From positions 55,694,841 to 55,758,840 of the forward strand of contig OX419762.1 of NCBI GenBank assembly GCA_948567375.1: 64,000 bases of DNA, written 5' to 3'. The translations under genes and the position numbers were made by a program. The stretch is from Lunularia cruciata. Taxonomy: Eukaryota > Streptophyta > Marchantiopsida > Lunulariales > Lunulariaceae. Below the pieces are notes generated by a model that did no database searches, had not been told where the DNA came from, and saw nothing but the letters and a program-made list of their open reading frames with translations. Shown here piece by piece: positions 24,800 through 36,716 of this stretch; within the stretch, counting starts at the first letter, position 1, and every line of letters starts with the position of its first letter.

Positions 24800-27175
24800 A
24801 TATTTATTTAGTGTCATTTGAGCAAGTAAATCTTGAGAGAGTATTTTGTCTAGTACCATTTGAGCAAATAAGTCTTATGTGAGTATTTCAGTTAGTGTTG
24901 AGCCAATAGATCTTGAGAGTTTATTTGGCCACTTGAGCAAAAGAACCCTTTTGGGAATTTCACAAAAGTGTTGGTTGTAAGTGTTTGATCTATGAAGGAA
25001 AGTCTTGAAAAAGGCTTTGAGAAGGCAGGGATATATAGTGGACAAAAAGGGGAATTTTTCCACAAGAAAGGGGGAAATGGACTTTGAAGGCTTACGAGGA
25101 CAGGAAAGATGTGAATGAAATTTGAGAGTTTTGGGAAGCCTTGGATTGGTGGACAATGGAGAGGAAAATTTTCCAGCTTGCCCTAGACAGTGACAAGAAA
25201 GAGAGAATTTGGGGGGTCTGGCTTGTGCTTTGATTGGTGATAGGTGGCCAGAGAAGGGAGGGAAGGCTTGGGAGTTTTGGGAGATGGCTGGCGGGGAACA
25301 GGGAGGAATGAAGGGGATTTGGAGAAAAGAGAGAGGAAATTTGAAGTTTGGGTGCAAAGAGTGTTTAGCCAAGAGGAAGAGCAAAAATGGAATTTTTTCC
25401 AAGTTTTAGGTGGAAGAGTGTTCCGAACAGGAAGAAGAGCTCAGGAGGAAATTTTTGAAGTTGGGAGACTGAGGGCTAAATAGGAATTAATTTTTGTAGG
25501 AAGGCATAGGGCTTGAGATTGAGGGCAAAAAAGGGAGATTTTCTCCAAAAGGGAAGGAATGAGGAGTCGGCAAGAGATTGAGGATTGCCAGGACAGTGAA
25601 TATGTGTGACAGAGAGTAATTTTCAAAATTTGCTGCTGGCCTGGTCTGTGATAGGGAGACTGAGGATTGCCAAGACAGTGAAGGTGTGTGACAGAGAGTA
25701 ATTTTTGATATTTACTGCTGGCCTGGTCTGTGATAGGAAACAGAGGGGAAGGAGTTCAGGTTTAAGGAGTTTTGCCCTCAAGAGAAGTGACCAATGGAGG
25801 AGAGAAGAATTTTGAAATTTGCTTGGCTTGGTCTGTGATAGGAAACAGAGGGGAAGGACCTCAGGTTTCAAGAGTTTTGCCCTAGAGAGAAGTGACTAGT
25901 GGAGGAGCAAAGAATTTTGAAATTTGCTTGGCTTGATCTGTGATAGGAAACAAAGGGGAAGGAGTTCAAGTTTTGGGAGTTTGCTTTGGAGAAGAGAGAG
26001 TAATTTTTGAAATTTGCTGCTGGCCTGATCTATGATAGGAAATAGAGGGGAAGGAGTTCAGGTTTCAGGAGTTTTGCCTTGGAAAGGAGTGACCAGTGGA
26101 GGAGAGAAGAATTTTGAAATTTGCTTGGCTTGGTCTGTGATAGGAAACAGAGGAGAAGGAGTTTAGGTTTAGGAAGTTTTGCCCTAGAGAGGGGAACAGT
26201 GAAGAAGGAGAATTTTTTAGTTTGCCCTGGATAGTGAAGGTGTGTGTGAGAGAGTATGTTTGAAGTTGCAGCTTGCCTTGAACTGGACAGGATGAAAAGT
26301 GAAAAGCTTAGGGGAATTTTTGAAGGATTAAGTCTTGGACTATGAAATAGGGGAGGAGTACTTCAAAGTTTGCTTGTGCCTTGTTTGGACAGAAATGAAA
26401 GAGTGGGGAGAATTTCCGAGAGACTCTTGCTGATGCAGTGGCAAGATAATGAATGGACTTAGGGTTTTGAGGGAAGAGCTCTGACTGATCAGGAGACAGC
26501 CAAGAGAAATTTTCAAGTTTATTGTGAAGGTTGGGAGTGAACCAAGAGAGACAGGAAGGAGGAGTTTCAAAATTTTGTTGTAAAGGTTGAGAGTGAACCA
26601 GGAGAGACAAACAGAGAGGAATTTTTGAGCTTTACAGTGAGGACCAGGAGAATTGGAGACAAAAGAGTTTTGAGGTTTAGAGAGGACTGAGCAAGAGCAA
26701 AGGGGAAAATTTGAAGCTTGTAGTGAAGGCTCAAAGCAAAGCAAGAGAGCTAGAGACAACAGAGCAGTTCTCTAAGGTTGGGGAATGGCTGATGCTGGGC
26801 AGAAGATAGAGAGGCAATTTTCTCAAAAGTGATGTGAAGGTCTGATGTTGAAGTGACAGGGCAGAGAGAAGAGAAGGAGAAGCTTCAAATGCTGAGTGGT
26901 GAGTGACAGTTGGATAAAAGATAAGTAGTTGAGAAGATTGTCTGCATGTGATTGGGCGAGTTTTGGATGCTCAGCTGGAATGTCTCAGTTGCCCAGGTGT
27001 TAAAGTAGGAATGGTCACTCCATAGGAAAGAGTTTTTTTTCTTGTAAGACTTATAGTTGTATGACTGGTTGAAAGGATGATTAATGAACGGATAAATGTA
27101 CTCTGAATTATGGGTGTTATCAAGGGAAGGGCTGCATTTAGGAGCTCTTGGTCCAGTCTATATGATTGCACAGTT
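24800..27175 (+). repeat. Purine-rich tract with tandem repeats
   Basis: The plus strand is strongly G/A-rich. A unit of roughly 105-116 bp, recognised by the phrase cttggtctgtgataggaaac, recurs about six times between 25620 and 26210 with variable spacing. At 24800-24930 a shorter unit with gagcaagtaaatcttgagag recurs three times. Related phrases (gaatttttgaa, ccaggagaga) continue to about 26800. ORFs on either strand here are side effects of the composition. It could be the long leader of an LTR element or a decayed satellite. Confidence 0.55.
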
Positions 27176-27640
27176 CAGTGACTGATACAGCCGGGTTTGA
27201 CCATTAGTTGCTTGCGGCTATTCCACAAGTCTCACCAGAGCTGTCTTAGGAATCTGTCTGAGCCAAGGGCCAAACCCACAAACCCGAACGTAAAAGAGAA
27301 CTGCAAGTGATACTTTATAGGAGTAGAGCTACAAGGCCAACCACAGCCAAACACAACTGAACGCTATAGATCTACTTTAGGCTACAAGATCCAACATACA
27401 AACCTGGGAGAAACCTACCCTAGGAGCAATTAGAACAACCTGACCTATTGGAACGAGCTTGGCAGCCATACCAAAAAAGGAAAAGAATATCAAACTTTGG
27501 GAAGACTCAAGCCATCGACACCAATCGCAACTAAGCACGAGCAGCCAGGTGCCCGGTGCACTCTCAAGGACAAACCCCCCAACACCGGTTGTGGTTGTGA
27601 GAATTAGTCTATGTGCTTGAAATTGATAGCTATAGAGCTC
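27176..27640. other. GC-richer, unclassified block
   Basis: About 460 bases with clearly higher GC than both flanks and no ORF. It runs from ccgggtttgacc to caacaccggttgtgg. It could be the end of an unrecognised transposable element. I can name no family. Confidence 0.3.
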
Positions 27641-27976
27641 ATACCCAACTGATTAATCAGTTATCATCATAAAAGAAAGTAAATTTTTTGCCATTCTTGT
27701 GATTGTTTGTGAGTCCATTTCCAAGTTGTAAATGTGTAAGTTTGTGAAGTAGTACTCTTTGCCTTGCTTGTTGCACCATTGTCTAAATCATAGAGTAGCA
27801 TTGCTCATAGCATTGAGTTGCTAACTCAAGAGTGAATGTATAATGGAGGCCAAAGGACTCACATGGGTCATAGGTTTGTGAGTCATTTTTGGGTTAAGTG
27901 TCCAAATGTGAACCCTATTTCTTAATGGAGCTACAATTTCTATGGAAAGTTTGCCTCCAATTCTTCCATGAGCCAA

Positions 27977-28090
27977 GTGAGAGGCTGGCCATGCAAGGAT
28001 TTTCCTATTATTTTCTCATTCCTATAGCATCAGGTGAGAGGCTAGCCATGCAAGGACTGTCTTATTATTTTCTCATTCCTATAGCATCAC
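27977..28090 (+). repeat. 57-bp tandem duplication
   Basis: Two adjacent copies (27977-28033 and 28034-28090) of a unit that starts gtgagaggct and ends atagcatca, differing at only a few bases. The period is divisible by three, so one plus-strand frame repeats ERLAMQG.SYYFLIPIAS. The frame has no other support as a gene. Confidence 0.85.
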
Positions 28091-28159
28091 TCACTTCCAC
28101 TATGGGATTGGACCAACCAGCCAACAATTGGGCTTTGGTCATTATTTGTCCATGTGAGT

Positions 28160-30230
28160 AGACATCCTTGGTTGAAACCAAAGTATCATGTCCCCCAATG
28201 TCTCTCCTTTGGAAACTTATGCATTTGCTTCCTCAAGTAACAAACTCACTTGCTTGGTTATTGAAGCAACATGATTCCTCAAATCTTCTTCAACTGTAGT
28301 CAACATCTCATACAACTAAGTAATATTGGTGGTAAGTTGCTTCTAAAGTGTCACCAAGGAAATCATTGCTTTAATCTTAATCTATGCAGAATGTAATTTA
28401 GCACAAAGTTGGTTTTCCTCTTTACTTTGCTTGCATAGTTCATTGTCTTGATCTTTCTACTTCTATAGACTTGTCAACCACAATGCAATCATCTCATCTT
28501 TATTTTGGATCACTAAGGACTTCTGACCTAACTCTCTTCTTTTTTCTTCTATTGCTTGTTCTATCGACTTGATGCACATGGGATCTGCAATTCTTAGCAT
28601 TTGCAGCTGCTCAAACTCACTTTACATGCCATCCAACTTTCCTCTCAAGACTGACTCAATAGCATGTATTACCTTTACCAATGAAGTATAATTGACCACC
28701 CCCTAATAATCAATTTTAGACATTGTTAAGAGAGTGTGCAAGTAACTAAGTGGATACAAGGTACCCATGATGAACTTGAGACCATCTACAATATTCTCTC
28801 CACAAACAGCTTTGAAACACGTATCTGAGTAGCACTTTCAATCACATTGAGTACATGCACACTTGGAATAGACTTTGGCATCATCTCTTTATGAATTGTC
28901 AAAACACCCATTTGATTTGTTCTTCTTCCCATAATCCTCCTTTACCATAGTCTCAGCATCAACTAGGGGCTTGTTTACACAAGGTCAAGACTAAATGACC
29001 CCATCATCTTTATCCTCCTCTAAGTCTATCTTTGAACCCCAAGCCCATAATGTTTACTCATTCTCCTCTATTGTATTCTTGCCTTGGGAGCTTGTAATAG
29101 CTTTGTCTTCCCAAGAAAGATCAATGGGCTCTTTAGGTTGTTTCCTTGGTTGTTTGGCAATTTTGACTAAGGTTCTTTTACTCAAAGGTGACATGTTATG
29201 CTTCCTCTTCATAAATTCTCTTTCTATTTTGACAAACTATTTATCAACCCAAACCTCTCATCTCCTTCTTGGAGTTGCTCCATGAAGGCAAAATCATCAA
29301 GATCCCCCTAAAGAATTTCATTTGAGTACAAATGACTAGAAAACTTCTATCTTTCTACCCGTGACAAGTACATGTGCATAGCAGAAGGTATAATGTAATG
29401 AGGTCCATCATCCTCATCCAAGTCCCTTACCATATTTCTCACATAAGTATGATAGGTCTTGCCACACAAAATAACCTTTTAATAAATATTGCTCTTGTAA
29501 CACTAATGTAAGTGGTTCATTCTGGTTTAAACAGATGCATGAGTAAACTAACAATGTAGCATTCAATAGGATCTCTATACAATCCTACTCTATATCCAAT
29601 CCTTGATTGTTCTTCTACAAATTTGGACTTGATTTCATTTGTCTTGTCCTTTGACCCAAACTTATGATCAAACATCATTCCTCAAGGATCCCTAACTTCA
29701 GACCCCAACACCATGACCCGATCATGTAGGTCCCATGAATGCAGATTACCTTGTTGCTTTTGACTATCATCAATTCTACCATCAATCATCTCATTACCTA
29801 TAATTTGACTAAATTTGCTTGCCTGGCTTCCATCTCCCACTTGTCAATTTGGGGACTTCAATGTTCCATCCTATCAACTTATATCTATCTTCCTTCTTTG
29901 GCATTCTGGTGATAGAAATGACTCAACCCACCCGACACTATCACAAAAGTGCAAATGCTCTTGACAACCCATAAAGGAATTCACTAATGTTTCTACAGCT
30001 GATAGTTCCCTTGTAAAGTCCTCAACTTTCTTATAAGCCTTGTGGTTGGTCTTTAGTTAGTCCTTAGACTTCTCATGTGCAACGGCATGCAATTCTTATG
30101 ACTTGGCCAATATTAGAATTTTTTTGTGGCACTATTTAAATCCTGTCCAACATGTCATGCCAAGCTACTTTGTACTTATTGTCTCATGCCCTGTTAGTGA
30201 CCATACTTTTTATCAATCCTACATGTCACA
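28160..30230 (-). mobile_element. Strongly diverged copy of the VFFHQMFA coding family
   Basis: In the minus-strand reading near 29620-29440, IGYRVGLYRDPIE followed by TTYISVTRAIFIKRLF lines up with the long-LTR block NGYKVESYQDPIQ … TTYVNMQQAVFFHQMF. Downstream in sense come an acidic part and a coiled coil (EEDLRNHVASITKQVSLLLE near 28300-28220). The whole domain order is therefore kept in a copy without recognisable LTR ends. It is broken many times and is among the most diverged members here. Confidence 0.5.
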
Positions 30231-30599
30231 AAAGTGAACACATCATGTTGCTTAACTCCAAAGTGCTATAGTTACCTTGTAGTATAATAGAGTTCTTCAC
30301 CTCCAACTCCTCTTGTCTTACTTTACTCTGAAGTTTGACAAAACTGTAAGTTTTAAGTAGAACCCATGAAGAACTTACCCTTATCAGCAAAGTATTAACC
30401 AAAAATCTATCTTCATACACATTAAAAAAGATTGTGCACCACATCTACCCTTCTTCCAAAGGCACATATCTTCCCAAGTATCAATACAAAGACAATAAAA
30501 GTCATATAGATTTAGTGTCAAGTTAAAAAAAACTATAGTACTATATAAGCACCATCAATGAATTGGCTTCAGAAAAACAATCATCATACCAAGGATCAC

Positions 30600-31950
30600 A
30601 TACAATAGATAATATAATTTATTGTGAAGATTCACCCTACACTTAAACTCAAAGGAATGTAAGCATTCAAAAAAATTTGAGGAAAGTGAAAAGGAGAAAA
30701 AAGCTCTTTCATTTTATTCACCTTCTATCAAAATATACTCATAGCAATTTTGATTAACAAGCTCATATAGCTAAGTGAACTGGGACTTACAAAAACTGCC
30801 AATATTCTTTAACATTCAAGACCCAAAATGGGTACAAAGAAACTGTAACTAAATTGATTGCCATCAATGCTCATCTACTCCAAGTAAATGGTCAAAACTC
30901 TCTGCCCATCTTGAGGTTCTAGATCTTCTGCTAATGCATCATATCTATGTCTCATGCATAGCAATGTCAATCTTAAACTCTCCCTAATTTCCATGAACTT
31001 CCTCTCTAATCTAACTCATAATCCAATAGCAACTTATTTTAATGGTTCCTCTTGCAATATTTGTTGAAGCGTTGTAAAAAATTTCTTCAATTCTCAAAAT
31101 TTTGTCTTTCATGATAGACAAAATGACAAACTCACTCAAAATGTGCATCATTGCTTAACACACTCCTGATCGTTGTCTCCATTTCTTCTTTGCTATATCT
31201 TTCACAAACAGCCTTACCACTACTTCACCTTCAACTTGTTTAGTTGGAGTCTGAAAATTCTTCTGTTCTTTCCTCTTGATGCTCAACTTTCTTTCCATGG
31301 TCTTCCAACTCTTGAATTTGGGTAGCTGCCTTCTCTAATTCTTCATGTAGCTTGAGTGTAGGCTCTTACAAAGATGTGAGATGTAAGTACAAAGATTTAA
31401 ATTCTTTCTATATTTTGTGAGTAAAGTGTTGATCTCCCTTTGGTAAGCCATGAAGTCATCTCTATATTATAACTATTGAGAAGTCATGCATTGACAATAT
31501 TCTTTCAATTGGCCTCTTGAATCTTCAAATTTGCCACCTGCAAGTGTTTTTTGTAGAGTGCCATGGCTGAAGTTCTATGTAGAACAGCTAGATCATGCTT
31601 GAATTTCTTATGGTTTGAGCACATTTGAGCTCAGGTTTTTCCTTTTCTCTTATTTTAAAGTGTCAATTTGGTCATATAAATCCTGTTCCTTTTTAGCCTT
31701 CTCCTTCCAAAAATAAAATCTTTCTCTTGCAAGAATCAATGCTTATTGTTTGATGCCATAGCTGATTATGCATGCTTTGAACCGTCAAGGCATAGTCACA
31801 TACCTCTGCAAACTTTTGACAATACATCATAATTTATCGGTATACTAACATCATCAAGGAAGCTATAGAATTTTGTATGGAACTGAATCCTAGGGCACTT
31901 TCTTCTATCGGCAAGCTTGACTTGGCTCAATTGGTTTTTTTGAACCTTTA
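30600..31950 (-). mobile_element. Second coiled-coil relic next to the previous copy
   Basis: Minus-strand reading with helix-forming, charged segments (for example EINTLLTKYRKNLN near 31420 and KRKEQKNFQTPTKQVEGE near 31250). It probably represents the C-terminal half of another family member lying head-to-tail with 28160-30230. It ends where the right arm begins. The assignment rests on composition and position. Confidence 0.35.
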
Positions 31951-32129
31951 CTACAACTAAATAAGTGAAAGTAGGTTTCCAAGTACCAATCTCTTAGTGC
32001 ATCTTATCTTTAAGGCCATTGATCAAACAAATATTCTCAATTCCACAAAAGAAAGTGCATTTTCAACCCTTCTTATCTCTACGGCCATAGACATAGAGAA
32101 ATATTCCCAAATCCACAAGAGAAAAGACA

Positions 32130-32860
32130 TTCTCCATATGTGCAAGGTATGTAGGAATTTCCTCACTTTCAATTATTGTAGGTACCTAAAACAACTCCAT
32201 AAAATCACTATAGGGATTATTTGGGAGTAATCTCTATACTGCCCATAAATTATTCCTAACAAGGCCCTTGAGGAGGTGAGGTTGTGCATAATCCATGGGC
32301 AAAAAGTGATGTATCAAGACATAATAACTCCTCAAGCTAATACTCTAAGACCTCTAATAGTACTCCCTTTTTTAGCCAAGGATGCAATAAGCACAAGGGA
32401 GAAATAGTCTTATTAGTGCAACTAGCTATAGATAAAGGCTATAGCTTTTGCCACTCCAATACACTCTCTAGATTGACTTAAGATCAGACCTGTTGTAATT
32501 GAGTGGAATTTACAATATCTTGGGATTGATATACTACTCCACAATATTATCTATGTACAATATTATCTGTGTACCAAAAATGGTCAATAATGGGGATCAA
32601 CATAGCATATGAAAGCACAACTTTCAGAAACATTGATGTGGTCACCCGCCTTACTTAAATATCCCCAAATTATAATTCTTGTGTATTTTTCCCACAGGAC
32701 TTTTATCTCTCCTAAGGTAAAGAGTGTATAACACACTATGCATCACATATCTTGTGCTTGTCTAAATGGGTCTAGGTGTGAAAATGAAAACATAGCCAGG
32801 ATAAACATAATGTAATAATATTGGATGCTCCATGTGGTTATCTCCACATACTTGCAAAAC
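32130..32860 (-). repeat. Dispersed repeat X, copy 2 of 3 (inverted)
   Basis: Reverse complement of 10480-11097 with the same landmarks (ggacttttatctctcctaag … aaggtaaagagtgt). Present as part of the right arm. Confidence 0.65.
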
Positions 32861-33792
32861 CACAACCCACTCACATCTCACCTCACATAAATAAATGCTA
32901 AGTCTAAAAATCTTAGAAATTATAAATCTTTATAACTTCTTTCTTTAATCTCCATAAATTTCATACTACTTTTCACTAGAAAAATTCAAATGAAACCAAA
33001 AGATTAAAAAATAATCTCACAACCTTATCCAAAACCCTATAAAATCTAATTATGCCATATCTACAAAATTCTCACAACTTCCATTTAGATAAAATTCGAA
33101 CCAAAATTGTAAACAAAGATAATAACTTATTTACAAAAATAAGTTTTTACTAAATTGACATGGACATGGTACTCAAGGAACTCTAAATACTCAAGGACCT
33201 AAGCCAAGATTGATCAAGGAAGTCTAGATTGATATAATGTTAGAATCTTGCTTTTGGATAGTGAAGTACTTAACCATAAATCACTAATTAAGGACGAAGG
33301 AACCTTAGCAATAAACAGAATGAACTTTGACATTGCATATCAAATGAAATTTGGGAATCAATACTTATTACCATTGAATAGCATTCCGGGATCTTGGGGT
33401 CTGCCAAAAACGCCGGATCCCTTGGAGTATATAAAATTTAATCTCTAGCAGGCGCCACAACTGGCTTTCGCTTTTGCACATACCGCCCAATACTATACTA
33501 GTTAGAAAGCTGAAATTCTATAAATTTCTATGGGCTTTACTGTTTCCTAAATGCAACTAGGTATTTTGCAACCATGTTTCCCATCCTTGAGCCCTGTGGT
33601 CTCATCTGTCTGGTAGTCTATCATGCCTTATTGCATGTTTCGCTCTGGAAACTGCCTATTTCTCATTGTACTCGCAGCTAGTCGATAAGATGTGCGATAA
33701 GTTTCAAACAATGTGGAGTTGCATTATGTAAGTGAAGAATAATTAGATAAAACCAGATGCGATTATTTTTCACTTACATACGTCTAACATAT

Positions 33793-34250
33793 AATTACGT
33801 TATTTACATTAATCAGATAATACGAAATAAAACCAAATACATCGCAGTTCCAAATGTATCCAATTGACTGCCTCAGTTTCCATGGACTATATAAAATATT
33901 GACTGTGGTCCACAGATTATATAAATCAAAATGCAGGAGATTAAATTTTAATTTTTATTATAGCAGCCAATAAATATAATTATAATCATAATTTTTTCTT
34001 TTAATATCAGCCAGTAAACTTAATTACGTTATTTACATTAATCATATAATACAGAATAAAACCAAACGTGTAGCAGTTCCAAATGTATCCAATTGACTGC
34101 CTCAGTTTCCATGGACTATACAAAATATTGACTGCGGTCCACGGACTATATAAATTAAAATGCATGAGATTAAATATATTTTCTATTAATATCAGCCAAT
34201 AAACTGAGAAATCGATACATGTATTGTCATGATAAAGTCATGGTATTATA
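33793..34250 (+). repeat. 229-bp tandem duplication in the right arm
   Basis: The phrase aattacgttatttacatt starts at 33793 and again at 34022, and the following about 200 bases (ccaattgactgcctcagtttc, then actatataaa) repeat with a few differences. The left arm has one copy (about 9300-9530), so the duplication happened after the arms formed, or one unit was lost on the left. Confidence 0.8.
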
Positions 34251-35550
34251 AAAAAAAACCATGAGTTTAGTGTTTGAGTTATCAGTTTATTTCTAAAAAT
34301 TCATTAAAATGTAAAATTCTTAGCATTTAAAATGTCCACTCTTATACTAGAGTGACGAACTTGCTCCTTCCACTGTTACAACAGCTAAAGATCTTTTTTT
34401 TTCTTGAAGCAATCTATGCACACCAGATTGATTTGAACAACAATAACTATAAACCACACTTCTATATATGATATTTAGAATTTCAGAGTGATTTCCTAAC
34501 TTTAATTTTATATACTCAAATTAGGAAATCAAAGAACTTACAGTATCTTAAAATGACTTTGAGATAGAAAGTATCCTGCGAGAAAATTTTAACGAGCTGT
34601 CTTGACAAGTATATTTATATTGTGTTTTTAAAGCTTGAATACTAAGTTTTAAACTCATTAACTCATAAAGATATATAATAAATTGAGATAAACATGGAAC
34701 GTTATACCATATACTACGTTCAACAAGCTTCAACATAGATTAAGAAATATGAATTGAAAATTGATTAGCAACCTATTTTGAGGAAGACGTTCAAATAGGA
34801 GTATTTTAAACAGGACATCCGATTAAATTATTTTTTTAGCTTCTACCAATTTTTTCGTATTTCATTCAACAGGTATACATCCTGTATTATACTATCTTCA
34901 TGAGAAACATTAAAACTGCCCATACACATTGAACAAGTTTGAGGAGTATCTTCAGATTGGCACTAAAGCCCAACATATGTGGGAATGATGATAATTTTCA
35001 ACTTGTAATAAAAAATCTCTTAAAAATTGATATTCAATCTGGGATATCCTGAACTAAAAAAATTGTATTGCATGTGTTCCCTAAAAATATCCAATTCTTA
35101 AACAGAACATGGACACTCTGAATAACTATTATAAATATCGACAATCGACGATGATATGGTTTCTTTACTTCACAATCCTATTCTATCTTGAAACGAATGG
35201 GTTTTTCTACTAACTAATTACCAATCGATACTAGCAACGTTCAACATCAAGAGTCATTACAAGCAATCCTGGAAATCAACAACGATGTCAAATGAACTAT
35301 TAATGTTGTGGATTTCAAAGAAGATACGACTTGAGCTATAGAGTTTGGTAAAACCAGAGAAAGAGTTAGGAATGTTCTGAGTAATTAAGATTGCCAAAAG
35401 ACTACTTTTAAGATCTTTGAAAGTAGATGATGCACATTCCTATCTGTGAGTCCAGCAATCATAGACATGATGTAGATACCTAAACATGCCAAATCTCACA
35501 CGCACGCTAGCTACCTAGCTGGTAACAAAATGGTAGTGCTGCTTCCGAGC

Positions 35551-35558
35551 TATATATA
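35551..35558 (+). promoter_or_regulatory. TATA box of the right proline-rich gene
   Basis: TATATATA lies 95 bases before the ATG at 35653. It matches the left copy in sequence and spacing, with the intervening leader conserved. Confidence 0.6.
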
Positions 35559-35652
35559 CTGCGTAGTCCCAGTTAGCCGCCAGTATGGCCTTATCATAGT
35601 TTGAGTGAAGATTGTAGACGCAGGACTTGCAGAAATTGGGAAAATTGCCAAC

Positions 35653-36105
35653 ATGGGGAAGATGAATCAGTCGACCGCTGGCTTCTGTATGGTACTGGTA
35701 AGTTGTGTGGCCATCGGAGGAATGCTATTGCCCACAGCAATGGCATCCCGCACTCTCATGGCTGATACTCCATCAGCAGCACCACCACCAGCCTCGCACA
35801 ACTTTAACTTATGGAACTTCTTCCCCAGCTTACCTAGATCTAGTCCACCTCCCGCTTCCCCTTTCCCATTTTCCAGTTCCCATCCTTCTATCCCCACGGT
35901 GCCTCCTCTACCCGATATCTTTCGGCTTCCCAGTTCACCTCCGTCCCATCTACCTTCCGTCCCATTCCCCTCCAAATTTCCACCTCGTCCACATACAAAG
36001 TCTTCTCCTCCTCCTCCTCACGAAACCCCAAACTCCCCTCCTCCTCCACGCAATGCGTCTCCTCCTCACCATTCTGCCACGGCTCCTAGTCCTCATAAGG
36101 GATGA
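35653..36105 (+). CDS. Secreted proline/serine/histidine-rich protein, right copy
   Basis: A 150-residue intronless protein, the twin of the gene at 7414-7890. The start MGKMNQSTAG at 35653 is preferred to the upstream in-frame ATG (35605) because the signal peptide begins there and the start is shared. Residues 1-30 are a signal peptide ending near TAMA. Then follow SRTLMADTP, the conserved SHNFNLWNFFPSLPRSSPPP stretch and a Pro/Ser/His-rich tail ending ATAPSPHKG. Against the left copy it is shorter by whole codons (a 4-residue gap before SVPFPS and a shorter PPPH run) and otherwise differs by scattered substitutions. Wall or apoplast localisation is inferred from the signal peptide and composition. 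Known wall-protein families are merely similar in style, and no named family is assigned. Confidence 0.7.
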   Translation: MGKMNQSTAGFCMVLVSCVAIGGMLLPTAMASRTLMADTPSAAPPPASHNFNLWNFFPSLPRSSPPPASPFPFSSSHPSIPTVPPLPDIFRLPSSPPSHLPSVPFPSKFPPRPHTKSSPPPPHETPNSPPPPRNASPPHHSATAPSPHKG

Positions 36106-36710
36106 TCATCCGTAATGTATATTGGCCTGTCAAGCTGAGACTTCAAAGACTCTGCTGACAATTCTGCAAGGGTTCTACTGCACACCGGGGATGATGATCA
36201 GCTGTCTCATATTTGTAGATAGCCTGAGGCGTCCTCGTCCGCACATTGGTTGACTTTCTTAGAAGAGCTTTCCTGGCTGTCGCGGTTGATTGGTGTAAAG
36301 TTTACCAGTCCGAATCTAAAAATGCGTTTGAGTGCTGTGTGTGGCTACACGAGCTTGGATTTTCTGCAGATTCGCCTTTCTATGAATTCCGGCTCTCCGA
36401 CAAAAACTGGCATCGCCCGCGTGGATGACCGAAGGTAGCAATGTCCTCAGTGCTCAACAGTACACTGAAATTCGAATTCGAGATGATTTAAGCGTTAAGC
36501 ACATGATTCTTTGATGAGCCAAGATAACTAGCTGCAAAAAGCTATTCGTGGAATACTGTGCTCATATGTCGCATGTGTGACCATATGTTTAAATAAGTTT
36601 GCTCAAAACGGGTGCCTGAATGCTGCTCCCTCGGTACACCTCGAGGAGCACTTCAGTTCTGTCACTTAGAAGGGTGGGATACCCGCTTATGTGATGTCTT
36701 TCAGAACTGG

Positions 36711-36716
36711 AATAAA
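36711..36716 (+). promoter_or_regulatory. Candidate polyadenylation signal, right gene
   Basis: AATAAA about 606 bases after the stop, at the position matching the left-arm hexamer. The long distance from the stop makes it tentative. Confidence 0.3.

Noticed and set aside
25209-25483. Overlapping Gly/Glu-rich and Phe/Ser-rich ORFs in the purine-rich tract.
   Set aside because: They are a product of biased base composition and repeats, with no domain or conserved frame.
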